Shown here in pieces: positions 40,044 to 49,690 of a stretch of 64,000 bases of DNA. Source of the stretch: an uncultured Lachnospiraceae bacterium (GTDB lineage Bacteria; Bacillota; Clostridia; Lachnospirales; Lachnospiraceae); assembly GCA_947627365.1 (NCBI GenBank), contig CANQVT010000007.1, forward strand, positions 1 through 64,000, in the 5' to 3' direction. Numbering within the stretch: position 1 is the stretch's first letter; every line of letters starts with the position of its first letter. The position numbers were made by a program, and so were the translations under genes. The notes under the pieces are model-generated. The model saw only the letters and a program-made list of their open reading frames with translations. It made no database searches and had not been told where the DNA came from.

Positions 40044-41822
40044 ATGAAAATGAAAAAGGCAGGCTACGCATTGATCATTGGAATGATTCTGACAGGCATT
40101 TTTTCCGGCACGGCGGCCGCCAGGGACGGCGCAGAGAAGCACGAACCGCTCACGATCACGTACAGCTCCGGAATCGACGCGCTGGAGGCTCTGGTTCAGG
40201 AGAGCTATCCGGAAATTGACCTGGAGGTGTATCCCTATACCGGCAGAAACTGGTCGCGTTTCACCTGCGATCAGATGATCACCGGAGAAATGCCGGACAT
40301 CTATAACACGACGCTTGCCTGGCTCAACTATCCGGAGGAGATGAAGGCACATCTTCTGGATCTTTCCAGCTACGCGTTCACGGATCTGTACGATCCGAAC
40401 CTGCTCGCCCAGCAGGAGGTGGACGGAGGGCTTTACCTGCTTCCGGGAAACTACTATGTGTATTCTCTGGCCTACAACGCGACGCTCTTTGAAGAACACG
40501 GCTGGAAGGTGCCGGAGAGCTTTGAGGAGCTTGAGGCGCTGGCGCCCGAGATCGAGGCGGCCGGCGTGGATCTCGCGGCGACCAACACCGACTCGGCGGG
40601 ACAGGGCTTCCAGTATATGTGCAACCTCGCGGACACGATCGACCTCACTTCGCTGAAGGGCGTCAAGTGGCAGAGGGATTTCCTGAACGGGAACGCGACG
40701 GCCGAGGAGGGCTTCGGCGAGGCGATGGACTATATGCAGAAGTGGATCGACCTCGGGATGCTGGAGGGCAGCGAGGCGAGGGGCGGACGGCGCGGCTTCG
40801 AAGTCTTTTCCGAGGGGAACACGGCGTTCATGGTCGGCGGCGTGGACCGCTGGACCCAGAACGAGGACGGGACGGGGGACGTCTATGAGCCGATGCCCTA
40901 CCTTTCCATGGACGGAACGAACAACATGTACATTACGATGATGTCGAAGAACTTCGGCCTGAGCGCGAAGCTTGCCGAGCCCGGGAACGAGCAGAAGCTG
41001 GAGGACGCGCTGCATGTCATGGAGGTTCTGTCCACGTTTGAAGGGCAGAACACGTTCAACAATTATAACAGCAGCAGTATTTCCTCTCTGCGCGGGTGGA
41101 CGATCGACGAGGCCAATCCGCTGGCTCCCTGTATGGAGCTTCTGCAGGCGGGGCAGTCGGCGCCGCTTCTCTACACGGGCTGGGAAGGCTTCCTTGCCGA
41201 GGTCGGGGGAAAGGTTCTGGATTATCTCAACGGGAAATGTACCGGGGACGACGTTCTCGCCCTCACAGACGAGCTCTGCGCGAAATTTCTTGAAAACGGC
41301 GCGTACTCTTACTCGGAGGTTGACCGGAGCTACAGCGGAGAGGAGACGGCGATGCTGACAGGCAGGATCTTCGGCGACGCCGTCGGGGCGGACTGCGCGC
41401 TGATCTCCGTCGACAGGCTTCAGGCGGACGGAAGAATCCAGGACGGCGCCGGGATCTGCGGCTATATGATGCCGCTTCCGCTGACGGACGAGAGGATCGT
41501 GTCCGTGATCCCGACCGGCTGGAACGGCACGATCCAGACCGTGACGCTGAGCGGAAAGCAGATCAATGAATACAAGGAAAAAGGATATGTGGTGGAGAAA
41601 GACGGCGAGACCGCCGTATTCCCTTATGTGCTTGTCACAAAGGGCGGCGCGGCCCTGGAGGACGACACGGAATACACCGTGGTGGTCTGCGGCGCGGACG
41701 GGGAGATGGGCGCCGCGGGAAACATTACGGATTCCGGCGTCAGCGGACTGCAGGCGTTTAAGGACTTTTTTGAAGACCGCGGGAATCCGCCGATGTCCGA
41801 GGAGCTGCTGAACTGGGATTGA
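40044..41822 (+). CDS. Extracellular solute-binding protein (family 1) with C-terminal 5'-nucleotidase-C-like domain
   Basis: Signal peptide; SBP core WSRFTCDQMITGEMPDIYNTT...VDGGLYLLPGNYYVYSLAYN; C-terminal GDAVGADCALISVDRLQADGRI...LPLTDERIVSVIPTGWNGTIQTVTLSGKQINEY resembles 5_nucleotid_C. Confidence 0.75.
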   Translation: MKMKKAGYALIIGMILTGIFSGTAAARDGAEKHEPLTITYSSGIDALEALVQESYPEIDLEVYPYTGRNWSRFTCDQMITGEMPDIYNTTLAWLNYPEEMKAHLLDLSSYAFTDLYDPNLLAQQEVDGGLYLLPGNYYVYSLAYNATLFEEHGWKVPESFEELEALAPEIEAAGVDLAATNTDSAGQGFQYMCNLADTIDLTSLKGVKWQRDFLNGNATAEEGFGEAMDYMQKWIDLGMLEGSEARGGRRGFEVFSEGNTAFMVGGVDRWTQNEDGTGDVYEPMPYLSMDGTNNMYITMMSKNFGLSAKLAEPGNEQKLEDALHVMEVLSTFEGQNTFNNYNSSSISSLRGWTIDEANPLAPCMELLQAGQSAPLLYTGWEGFLAEVGGKVLDYLNGKCTGDDVLALTDELCAKFLENGAYSYSEVDRSYSGEETAMLTGRIFGDAVGADCALISVDRLQADGRIQDGAGICGYMMPLPLTDERIVSVIPTGWNGTIQTVTLSGKQINEYKEKGYVVEKDGETAVFPYVLVTKGGAALEDDTEYTVVVCGADGEMGAAGNITDSGVSGLQAFKDFFEDRGNPPMSEELLNWD

Positions 41823-41895
41823 GCGGAACGAAAGCGGTAACACAGACGGAGTATACATGGAAATTGAACCGGTAGTATTGATGGAGTATACATAG

Positions 41896-44538
41896 ATGGA
41901 GCGGAAGAAAAGAGGAAAGCTGAATATTGCTCTGGGGATTGTCGGCGGGCTTCTGCTGGCAGTCCTGTTCGGCCTGCTGATGGTCCGTTTTGTCCGCACG
42001 CGCCTGAGCTCAATGGTCTATGAGGAGCGGATGAATCAGCTCTCTGAGATCACGGCGCAGATCTTCGACGGGACGGAATGGAAGATCAGCCAGTACTGGG
42101 ACGACGCGGCCGAGATCATGGACCGTTTCCTCGACGAGAGTCTGCCGACCGTGGACAGCGCGATCTCTTTTCTGCAAAGGGAAGACAGACTGCGCCGTTT
42201 TGAGGAGGAAAAGGTGAACGCGATCCTGATCGACGAGGACGGGAGACCATACACAAGCGCCGGAATGGGCGGGATCCTGAGCAATGTGGAGCCGCTCATC
42301 GACTGTGAGGAGCAGGTGAGCTTTATCAACGACGACAAGACAAAGCCGCAGAACGACGCGATGTTTATCTATCAGCTGAATACACCGATCGCGCTCACGG
42401 CCGGAAATGCCCGGAAGACGATCCTCTTCGCGGGGATCAGTGTGCCGATGGATACGATCGGCACGCTGTTCCGGAGCTCTTCCTATTCCGGGAACAACAG
42501 TACTTATATCCTGAGTAAGGATGGCTCCAAGCTCTTTGTGGATGATACGGATTCCGAGGATATCGTCGAGGGATACAATGTATACAACGTGTTTCGAAAG
42601 CTCTCCGAAGAACAGGGGCTGGACTTCGAGGCGGTCCTCGACAATCTGAACGAGGCCGGGCTGACGCTGTCGCACATCGAAGTAGACGGGCGGGACTGCT
42701 TTTACGCGATCCGGCAGATGGACCACATCGACTGGGTCGTTATGTACATCAATCCGGGGGATCAGGTCGCGCAGGGCACGGTGGCGGTGGTAAGTTCTGT
42801 GATCCGCATGGCAGGGATCTCGGCGACGCTTCTCTTTTTCGCGCTTGCGCTTGTGCTGCTTTTCGCGGGCAGGGCGAACCGCTCCCTTGCCGAGCTGCGG
42901 GCGGAGAAGAAATCGCGGGAGGAGCTGCATGAGCTGAACGGACAGCTCACGCAGGCGAAGCAGGCCGCCGAGGACGCCTACCTCGCGGCGCAGTACACGA
43001 ACCAGGCGAAGACGACGTTTCTGAACAACATGTCCCACGACATACGTACGCCGATGAACGCGATCATCGGCTTTACCTCGCTTGCGGTCACGCATCTTGA
43101 CGACAGGGAGACCGTCCGGGATTATCTGGGAAAGATCATGGTTTCCAGCGAGCATCTGCTCTCGCTGATCAACGATGTGCTCGACATGAGCCGCATCGAG
43201 AGCGGAAAGGTGCGGATCGAGGAGAAGGAGTGCTTCCTGCCTTCGATCATCCATGATCTCAGAAACATTCTCCAGACCGATATCAAGGCGAAACGTCTTG
43301 ACTTTTATATCGATACCGTGGATGTGGAGCATGAGGGCATTATCTGCGATAAGCTGCGGCTGAACCAGGTGCTGCTCAACATTATGTCCAACGCGATGAA
43401 GTTCACAAAGCCCGGCGGGACGGTCGGACTGCGCGTCGTCGAGAAACCGCATGCGCCGGAGGGATTCGCGGACTACGACTTTGTCATCAAGGATACCGGC
43501 ATCGGTATGAGCGAGGAGTTCCGGCAAAAGATTTTCGAGCCGTTCACCCGTGAGGAGAACTCGACGGTCAGCGGGATCCAGGGCACCGGGCTTGGTATGG
43601 CGATCACGAAGAACATTGTCGACATGATGAACGGCACGATCACGGTGAAGAGCAAGCTGGGCGAGGGCTCCGAGTTTACGGTCTCGCTGCGGTTCCGCAC
43701 GACGGAGCAGAAGCAGAAGATTACGGTGATCAAGGATCTGGAGGGCTTCCGGGCGCTCATCGCGGACGACAGCATGGACAGCTGTACCAGCGTGGAAAAG
43801 ATGCTGCGGATCATCGGTATGCGCCCTGAGTGGACGACCTCCGGGAAAGAGGCGGTCTACCGGGCGAAATACGCGACGGAGCAGAACGACCCGTTCAGGG
43901 TGTATATCATCGACTGGCTGATGCCGGATATGAACGGCGTGGAGGTCGTGCGCAGGATCCGAGGGGAGATCGGCGATCAGGTGCCGATCATCATTCTCAC
44001 GGCTTACGACTGGAGCGAGATCGAGAAAGAAGCGAGGGAGGCGGGCGTCACCGCGTTCTGTGCGAAGCCGCTGTTCCTGTCTGAGCTTTACAGTATTCTG
44101 CAGAACGCCGGGGGTATTGCCGGCGCGGAGGTTGAGCAGGAGATCGATCCGGATGAATTCAAGGGGAAGCGCGTGCTGCTGGTCGACGATGTGGAGCTGA
44201 ACCGGGAGATCGCCGTCGCGATCCTGGAGGAGGCGGGACTTGAGGTCGAGACTGCGGAAAACGGAAGGGAAGCGGTTGAGTTTATCCAAAAGATGAAACC
44301 GGGTTATGTCGATCTTGTACTGATGGATATCATGATGCCGATCATGGACGGCTATCAGGCGGCGCGGGAGATCCGGAAAATGGACGATCCGGCCTATTCT
44401 CAGATTCCGATCATCGCGATGACGGCGAACGCGTTCGAGGAGGACCGGCAGGCGGCGCTCGACGCCGGCATGAACGACCATCTCGCGAAGCCGTTCCAGA
44501 TCGAGCAGCTATACCAGATGATGCGGACGTATCTATGA
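41896..44538 (+). CDS. Hybrid sensor histidine kinase with two receiver domains
   Basis: Two TMs flanking an extracellular sensor, H-box NNMSHDIRTPMNAIIGF, HATPase DTGIGMS..GTGLGMAI, receivers ALIADDSMD/IIDWLMPDMNG and LLVDDVELN/LMDIMMPIMDG. Confidence 0.93.
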   Translation: MERKKRGKLNIALGIVGGLLLAVLFGLLMVRFVRTRLSSMVYEERMNQLSEITAQIFDGTEWKISQYWDDAAEIMDRFLDESLPTVDSAISFLQREDRLRRFEEEKVNAILIDEDGRPYTSAGMGGILSNVEPLIDCEEQVSFINDDKTKPQNDAMFIYQLNTPIALTAGNARKTILFAGISVPMDTIGTLFRSSSYSGNNSTYILSKDGSKLFVDDTDSEDIVEGYNVYNVFRKLSEEQGLDFEAVLDNLNEAGLTLSHIEVDGRDCFYAIRQMDHIDWVVMYINPGDQVAQGTVAVVSSVIRMAGISATLLFFALALVLLFAGRANRSLAELRAEKKSREELHELNGQLTQAKQAAEDAYLAAQYTNQAKTTFLNNMSHDIRTPMNAIIGFTSLAVTHLDDRETVRDYLGKIMVSSEHLLSLINDVLDMSRIESGKVRIEEKECFLPSIIHDLRNILQTDIKAKRLDFYIDTVDVEHEGIICDKLRLNQVLLNIMSNAMKFTKPGGTVGLRVVEKPHAPEGFADYDFVIKDTGIGMSEEFRQKIFEPFTREENSTVSGIQGTGLGMAITKNIVDMMNGTITVKSKLGEGSEFTVSLRFRTTEQKQKITVIKDLEGFRALIADDSMDSCTSVEKMLRIIGMRPEWTTSGKEAVYRAKYATEQNDPFRVYIIDWLMPDMNGVEVVRRIRGEIGDQVPIIILTAYDWSEIEKEAREAGVTAFCAKPLFLSELYSILQNAGGIAGAEVEQEIDPDEFKGKRVLLVDDVELNREIAVAILEEAGLEVETAENGREAVEFIQKMKPGYVDLVLMDIMMPIMDGYQAAREIRKMDDPAYSQIPIIAMTANAFEEDRQAALDAGMNDHLAKPFQIEQLYQMMRTYL

Positions 44539-44569
44539 GGATGCGGTAAGATTTCGGCGGCAGGGCATC

Positions 44570-44953
44570 TTAGGATGTCTGGGCCGCCTTTTCGTAAAAT
44601 AATCCGGTCAAAAACCACAGCGGCGCGTAGTCGAGCCGGATCACTCCGTTCACGTGATACGGGGAATCGCTGTAGTCCCAGGGACAGCAGCCGCGCTTTT
44701 TCAGATAAGTGCCGGTGCTGTATTCCACGGCGTAGATGCCGAGCATGTAGACGAGTCCGCGCGTGACGGTGCCGAAGCGTTTGAGGTGAGCGGAGAGCGG
44801 GCCGATCATCGAGGCCATGCCGTAGATCGGGAACATGCGCAGGGACGAAGTGCCCATCAGCTTCGGATCATGACATGCGAGAGAGTGCAGGCCGGTCCAG
44901 AGCACCTCGATGCACCAGCCGTACATGCCGCACTGGATAAATTTTGATTTCAT
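44570..44953 (-). CDS. Putative ABC-transporter-permease-like small membrane protein (CmpB/PF06541-like)
   Basis: MKSKFIQCGMYGWCIEVLWTGL...MFPIYGMASMIGPL...KKRGCCPWDYSDSPYHVNGVIRLDYAPLWFLTGL. Confidence 0.7.
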   Translation of the reverse strand: MKSKFIQCGMYGWCIEVLWTGLHSLACHDPKLMGTSSLRMFPIYGMASMIGPLSAHLKRFGTVTRGLVYMLGIYAVEYSTGTYLKKRGCCPWDYSDSPYHVNGVIRLDYAPLWFLTGLFYEKAAQTS

Positions 44954-45255
44954 AAAGAAGCCCCTTTCATAAGTAGACAGTTGTTGACAGAACAATTCCG
45001 ATATTCTCTACATCACTATAGCATTTCCAGACATGATTATTTCTATGTGTTGATTCCCGTGTGATGCATATGACGCAATTAGACGTATAGCTAATAAGAT
45101 AGTTGGCATATGGTGTATATGATTTTATGTGTTGACGGCAAGAATAGAATATAATATAGTATTTATAGAATATTGTCATAGAAGATTGGAATTACGAAGC
45201 CAATTTATTTTGTAGATCTGCAGGAAGATAGAATCTGAGAAAGGAGAATAGATTT

Positions 45256-46695
45256 ATGAAGAATAAGTTCGGGAAATTATATGGGTTTGTATTGGCGCTT
45301 TCCTTTTTCGCCGGGCTGTTTGTCGTTTCAGTACCGGCGTCCGCCGCAGGCAGTTACACACTTGCAGTGGGCGATGAGACGACGCTTTACAGCAATATTC
45401 CGTCCAGATATGCGGTGACGACGGTGAACTGGACGAGCAACAATTATCAGGCGGTGGAGATTACACAGCATACGAATTCATATTGCAAGATCCGTGTAAA
45501 TCAATATTTCTCTTCTCCGGTTATCATATCCTGCAATTACTATTACATAGACTCCTTTGGCGGCGCGTCCTATATGCGGCAGGGATACACTGATTTTACA
45601 ATTTATATAAGCAAGTCTGGCGGCACAGGGAGTACAGGAAGTATGACGGTGAGTCCGTCTTCGGTATCGCTGGATCTCGCAGATGGGAAACCAAAGGTGG
45701 TAACGCTTAAGTATGATAAAGGCACCGCAAAAACATGGAACTTTGGTTTCCTGTCGGAAAATGGCTGTGTTGAGCTGTGGGAGGTCTGGGCGACTGGCCC
45801 GATAGGAACGGATGAGGCAGAAGTGTATGCCAAAAAGCCGGGGACAGATACGGTTACGTGTATTTTATATGCGGATGGCCAGGAAATTGCCTCAGCTAAG
45901 CTGAACGTAAATGTAATATGCTCCCATAAATATGATGAAGGGGTAGTCCGTGTGCAGCCGGGGCCGGGCAAGGAAGGGAGTATGGTGTATACTTGCCAGG
46001 TTGAAGGCTGCGGCGATCAGTACGAGGTTTCGATACCGGCCCTTCCGGAAGAGAAGAAAGAAGATAGCGAGAAAGAAGAGAACAATAAAGAAGAAAGCAG
46101 CAAAGAAGAGAATAGCAGTAAGGGAAATGACAAGGAGAAAAATAGTAAAGAGAACACCAATACGAGCAAAAAAAGCGAAACGAATAAAAAGAATCAGAGT
46201 GATAAAGTAACCGAAAAGAATATTGTAAAGCTTAGCAAAGAAAGTGCTACCATTTATCCGGGACAGAAATTGTCTTTGAATATAAAAAATGCGAAGAGTG
46301 GAAAGAAGACATGGTCATCTAATAAGCCCAAAGTGGCGTCAGTCGATGCAAATGGGAAAGTGACTGCCAAAAAGCCTGGAACCGCGATTATTTCCGTCAA
46401 GACAGGTGGAAAGACATTGACATGCCGTGTGACAGTCAGGAAAGTATTTACGGCTTCTTCTTCGAATATAAGTGTGTCAAAGGGAAAGAAGAAGACAGTG
46501 ACGGTCACATGCAGCAAAAAACTGAAGTTAAAATACGTGATAAAGAATAAAAAAATAGTTTCCTGTGCCTGGAAAAAGATGAAGGGAAATAACTATAAGC
46601 TGATCATACGTGGGAAAAAGAAAGGAAAAACGAGTATCACGCTTACAAATTCCTTCAATCAGGAGAAAATCAAGCTTACAGTGAAGGTCAGGTAA
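45256..46695 (+). CDS. Secreted Ig-like (Big_2) protein with Lys/Glu/Asn/Ser low-complexity linker
   Basis: Signal peptide; KKTWSSNKPKVASVDANGKVTAKKPGTAIISVKTGGKTLTCRVTV; linker EEKKEDSEKEENNKEESSKEENSSKG... Confidence 0.82.
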   Translation: MKNKFGKLYGFVLALSFFAGLFVVSVPASAAGSYTLAVGDETTLYSNIPSRYAVTTVNWTSNNYQAVEITQHTNSYCKIRVNQYFSSPVIISCNYYYIDSFGGASYMRQGYTDFTIYISKSGGTGSTGSMTVSPSSVSLDLADGKPKVVTLKYDKGTAKTWNFGFLSENGCVELWEVWATGPIGTDEAEVYAKKPGTDTVTCILYADGQEIASAKLNVNVICSHKYDEGVVRVQPGPGKEGSMVYTCQVEGCGDQYEVSIPALPEEKKEDSEKEENNKEESSKEENSSKGNDKEKNSKENTNTSKKSETNKKNQSDKVTEKNIVKLSKESATIYPGQKLSLNIKNAKSGKKTWSSNKPKVASVDANGKVTAKKPGTAIISVKTGGKTLTCRVTVRKVFTASSSNISVSKGKKKTVTVTCSKKLKLKYVIKNKKIVSCAWKKMKGNNYKLIIRGKKKGKTSITLTNSFNQEKIKLTVKVR

Positions 46696-46744
46696 GGATT
46701 TGCTGCCAGTGTTTTTGCGAGAGCTGGCAAGGCAATTTTTTTAC

Positions 46745-46772
46745 TTGCAATATATACGCGATATGCTATAAT
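46745..46772 (+). promoter_or_regulatory. Promoter for the riboswitch-folT transcript
   Basis: TTGCAA-N16-TATAAT. Confidence 0.65.
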
Positions 46773-46787
46773 AGCCTAAATAAATAA

Positions 46788-46900
46788 TAGCGAAGTAGGA
46801 ATTTGTGCGTTAAGTTGTCAGCGGCTGGGGAGTCGCCCTGAACCGAAAAGTCCGTCGGAAGATTGGGCTTGCGATACATTTTCCGCACCCGTTGCTACAG
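46788..46900 (+). promoter_or_regulatory. Tetrahydrofolate (THF) riboswitch
   Basis: GUAG..., GCGUUAAGU, GGGA and GCACCCG segments in the order of the THF riboswitch consensus; closing pair tagcga/ttgcta; directly upstream of folT. Confidence 0.75.
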
Positions 46901-46979
46901 TATGAGGACGCCTCATAATGTGGAGGGAATATTATTTATTAACTCGTTCACTTAATTCACATTGTGGAGGTGTTTTGTC

Positions 46980-47546
46980 ATGCAGAAAAACAAAAAGACA
47001 ATCTGGGACACTCGTACACTGGTTTTCCTCGGATTTCTGGTCGCACTGCACATTGTGCTGACACGTCTGGTCGTGATTGATCTCGGCGGCTCGTACCGCA
47101 TCACGATCGGCAGCGTGTGCACAGTGTTGGCCGGACTCTGGTTTGGGCCGCTGGGCGGCGGCGTCTGCGGCATGGTGGCGGATCTGCTCGGCTGCCTGCT
47201 GAAAGGCTACGCGGTCAATCCGCTGATCACGGTTGCCGCGATGCTCTGGGGGATCATTCCGGCGCTGTTCCGTCCTCTGATGACGGGCACTCGCGTGCGC
47301 AAGATCGTGTTCATCTGCATCGCGACGGTGATTACGTCTGTGCTGTCTACGCTGGTTTTCAATACGGCGGGGCTGGTGTTGATAAACGGTTTTAGCTTTT
47401 ACGCGATCATGCCGGGGCGTGTCGCGCAGTGGGCGCTCATGACGCCGGTCTACTGTGTGTTGATCAGCCTTCTGTACTTAAGTCCGGTGACGCAGCTGGT
47501 ACATAATGTGACAGCGCAGAAGGTGAAGGATACCGCGAAGGCGTGA
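46980..47546 (+). CDS. folT: Folate-family ECF transporter S component
   Basis: RTLVFLGFLVALHIVLTRLVVIDLGGSYRITIGSVCTVLAGLWFGPLGGGVCGMVADLLG. Confidence 0.88.
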   Translation: MQKNKKTIWDTRTLVFLGFLVALHIVLTRLVVIDLGGSYRITIGSVCTVLAGLWFGPLGGGVCGMVADLLGCLLKGYAVNPLITVAAMLWGIIPALFRPLMTGTRVRKIVFICIATVITSVLSTLVFNTAGLVLINGFSFYAIMPGRVAQWALMTPVYCVLISLLYLSPVTQLVHNVTAQKVKDTAKA

Positions 47547-47657
47547 GTGTGCTGAAAAGGCGTACCCGGTATGGGCGTGTGGCCTGTGTGTAGAACGGCG
47601 CAGGGAATAAGAAATTCGGAAATACATCTCCGTAGATTCCCCACGGAGTGCAGTGCG

Positions 47658-47687
47658 GGGCGTTGCAGTGAGCGACGCCCTGTTGTT
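47658..47687 (+). terminator. Intrinsic terminator after folT
   Basis: gggcgttgc-agtga-gcgacgccc tgttgtttt. Confidence 0.6.
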
Positions 47688-47774
47688 TTCTCACAAGGAA
47701 TATGATAAAATTCTGATGATAACCGCAGAACTCACGGAAGAGGGGTGAGCTGTGTATGATTACGTGGAGGACAT

Positions 47775-48905
47775 ATGAAGGACTTACTGGAATTGAGAGA
47801 AGAGATTGACGCGATTGACGAGCAGATTGTGAAGCTGTTTGAGGAGCGGCTGCAGATCAGCGAGGACGTTGCGGCGTACAAGATTGCCAACGGGAAAAAA
47901 GTGTTTGACAAGGATCGCGAGAACGAGAAGATTCGGACGCTGACAGGGCTTGCACACGGTGATTTCAGCAAGCACGGCGTGCAGGAGCTGTTTCAGCAGA
48001 TTATGTCCATGAGCCGCAAGCTGCAGTATCAGCTTTTGGCGCAGAGAGGCGCGGCCGGGAGGCTGCCGTTCATCGCAGTGGACGACATCGAGAGGGAAAA
48101 CATCCGCGTCGTCTATCAGGGGGTGGAGGGCGCGTACAGCCATGCGGCGATGCGGGAGTATTTTGGCAAGGACGTCAACTGCTTCCATGTGCGCAAGTGG
48201 CGTGATGCGATGGAGGCGATCGCGGAGGGCGCGGCGGACTACGCGGTGCTTCCGATTGAGAATTCGTCCGCCGGTATTGTCGCGGACAATTATGATCTCC
48301 TTGTGAATTTTGAGAATTACATTGTCGGGGAGCAGGTCATTAAGTGCGAGCATGCGCTGCTCGGCCTGCCTGGGGCAGAGCTTTCGCAGATCAAAAAGGT
48401 CTATTCGCACCAGCAGGCGCTCTCGCAGTGCGAAGAATTTCTGGATCGCCACAGGGAGTGGCAGCAGATTCCGTTTGACAACACGGCACGCGCGGCCAAG
48501 AAGGTGGCCGAGGATAAGGATCCGACGCAGGCGGCAGTGGCGAGTCATTTCGCGGCGGAGTATTTCGGATTGGAGGTGCTGGCGGATCATATCTACTACA
48601 ATAAGGAGAATTCGACGCGCTTTATCATCGTCACGAATCAGAGAATTTTCCGGCGCGATGCGAAGAAGATCAGCATTTGCTTCGAGGTGCCGCATTACAG
48701 CGGCGCTTTATACAATATCCTGTCGCATTTTATCTACAACAACGTAAATATGAGTAAGATCGAATCGCGGCCAATTCCGGGGCAGAACTGGGAGTACCGC
48801 TTCTTCGTGGACTTCGACGGAAACCTGAACGACAGCGCTGTGAAGAACGCGCTGCGGGGCATCCGGGAGGAGGCCATCAACATGAAGATCCTCGGGAACT
48901 ATTGA
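47775..48905 (+). CDS. pheA: Bifunctional chorismate mutase/prephenate dehydratase (P-protein)
   Basis: LLELREEIDAIDEQIVKLFEERLQIS; YQGVEGAYSHAAMREYFG; LPIENSSAGIV; ACT ESRPIPGQNWEYRFFVDFDG. Confidence 0.93.
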   Translation: MKDLLELREEIDAIDEQIVKLFEERLQISEDVAAYKIANGKKVFDKDRENEKIRTLTGLAHGDFSKHGVQELFQQIMSMSRKLQYQLLAQRGAAGRLPFIAVDDIERENIRVVYQGVEGAYSHAAMREYFGKDVNCFHVRKWRDAMEAIAEGAADYAVLPIENSSAGIVADNYDLLVNFENYIVGEQVIKCEHALLGLPGAELSQIKKVYSHQQALSQCEEFLDRHREWQQIPFDNTARAAKKVAEDKDPTQAAVASHFAAEYFGLEVLADHIYYNKENSTRFIIVTNQRIFRRDAKKISICFEVPHYSGALYNILSHFIYNNVNMSKIESRPIPGQNWEYRFFVDFDGNLNDSAVKNALRGIREEAINMKILGNY

Positions 48906-48952
48906 AGAGCAAATGAGTATATGATGCTAAAGCGTTGAAGGAAGAGGAAAAA

Positions 48953-49642
48953 ATGAAAGCAAAAAAAGCGATTTGTGTGTGTATTGTGGCGTTTATCGGC
49001 ATATTAGGCGTGGTACTGCCGACGTCCCATTTCCCGGTGTCCTCTGTGACCGCTTCCGACGAGGTGGGGGAACCATATGCGGATGAAAGTATTTCCGCAG
49101 AGGAAGCGCTGGAAAAACTGAAAGCCGGGAATGAAGAATATATGGAATCCCAGACGAATCCGGGAGATATCTCTCCTGAGAGGAGGAAATATACCTCTGA
49201 GAATGGGCAGAAGCCATATGCGATCGTCCTGGCGTGTTCTGATTCCAGAGAGATCCCGGAAGCGATATTCTGTGCCGGAATCGGAGAACTCTTTGTAATC
49301 CGGGTTGCGGGCAACGTGGTGGACGAGCAGCAGCTGGGAAGTGTGGAGTATGCCGCGGAGCATCTGGGATGCCGGCTGGCAGTAGTGCTTGGACACACGC
49401 AGTGCGGAGCGGTGAAGGCGGCTATTGATCATGATGCGGACGGATATATCAAATCCATTACCGATGAGATCTCTCTGGCGGTCGGGAATGAAAAGGACGA
49501 GTATCAGGCGTGCTGTCTGAATGTGAAGAGAAGCGTCGAGCAGATCGACAGCAGTATCAACGCCGGGCATACGGAAGAAGAGGGGCTTCAGGTTATCGGA
49601 GCTGTTTATCATCTGGAAGACGGGCATGTGGAGTTTCTTTAG
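48953..49642 (+). CDS. Secreted beta-class carbonic anhydrase
   Basis: ACSDSREIPEAIF and LGHTQCGAVKAA zinc motifs behind a signal peptide. Confidence 0.88.
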   Translation: MKAKKAICVCIVAFIGILGVVLPTSHFPVSSVTASDEVGEPYADESISAEEALEKLKAGNEEYMESQTNPGDISPERRKYTSENGQKPYAIVLACSDSREIPEAIFCAGIGELFVIRVAGNVVDEQQLGSVEYAAEHLGCRLAVVLGHTQCGAVKAAIDHDADGYIKSITDEISLAVGNEKDEYQACCLNVKRSVEQIDSSINAGHTEEEGLQVIGAVYHLEDGHVEFL

Positions 49643-49690
49643 AAAGATTCACCCGGAATTTGGGACAAAATCATCTATTGAGGTTTTGAT

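Noticed and set aside
41848-41891. Repeated ggagtatacat before the hybrid kinase
   Set aside because: Only two 11-bp copies in a short spacer; too weak to call an operator without comparative data.
40020-41999. 659-aa minus-strand ORF opposite the SBP gene
   Set aside because: Antisense artefact; no recognisable domain, and the + strand protein has a signal peptide and SBP fold motifs.
42010-44481. 823-aa minus-strand ORF opposite the hybrid kinase
   Set aside because: Mirror ORF from GC-biased codon usage; the + strand protein has full kinase/receiver motifs and the antisense product is a low-complexity Arg/His/Leu-rich sequence.
46070-46210. Low-complexity Lys/Glu/Asn/Ser linker as a separate repeat feature
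   Set aside because: Ordinary disordered linker of a secreted Ig-like protein; no clean DNA repeat unit.
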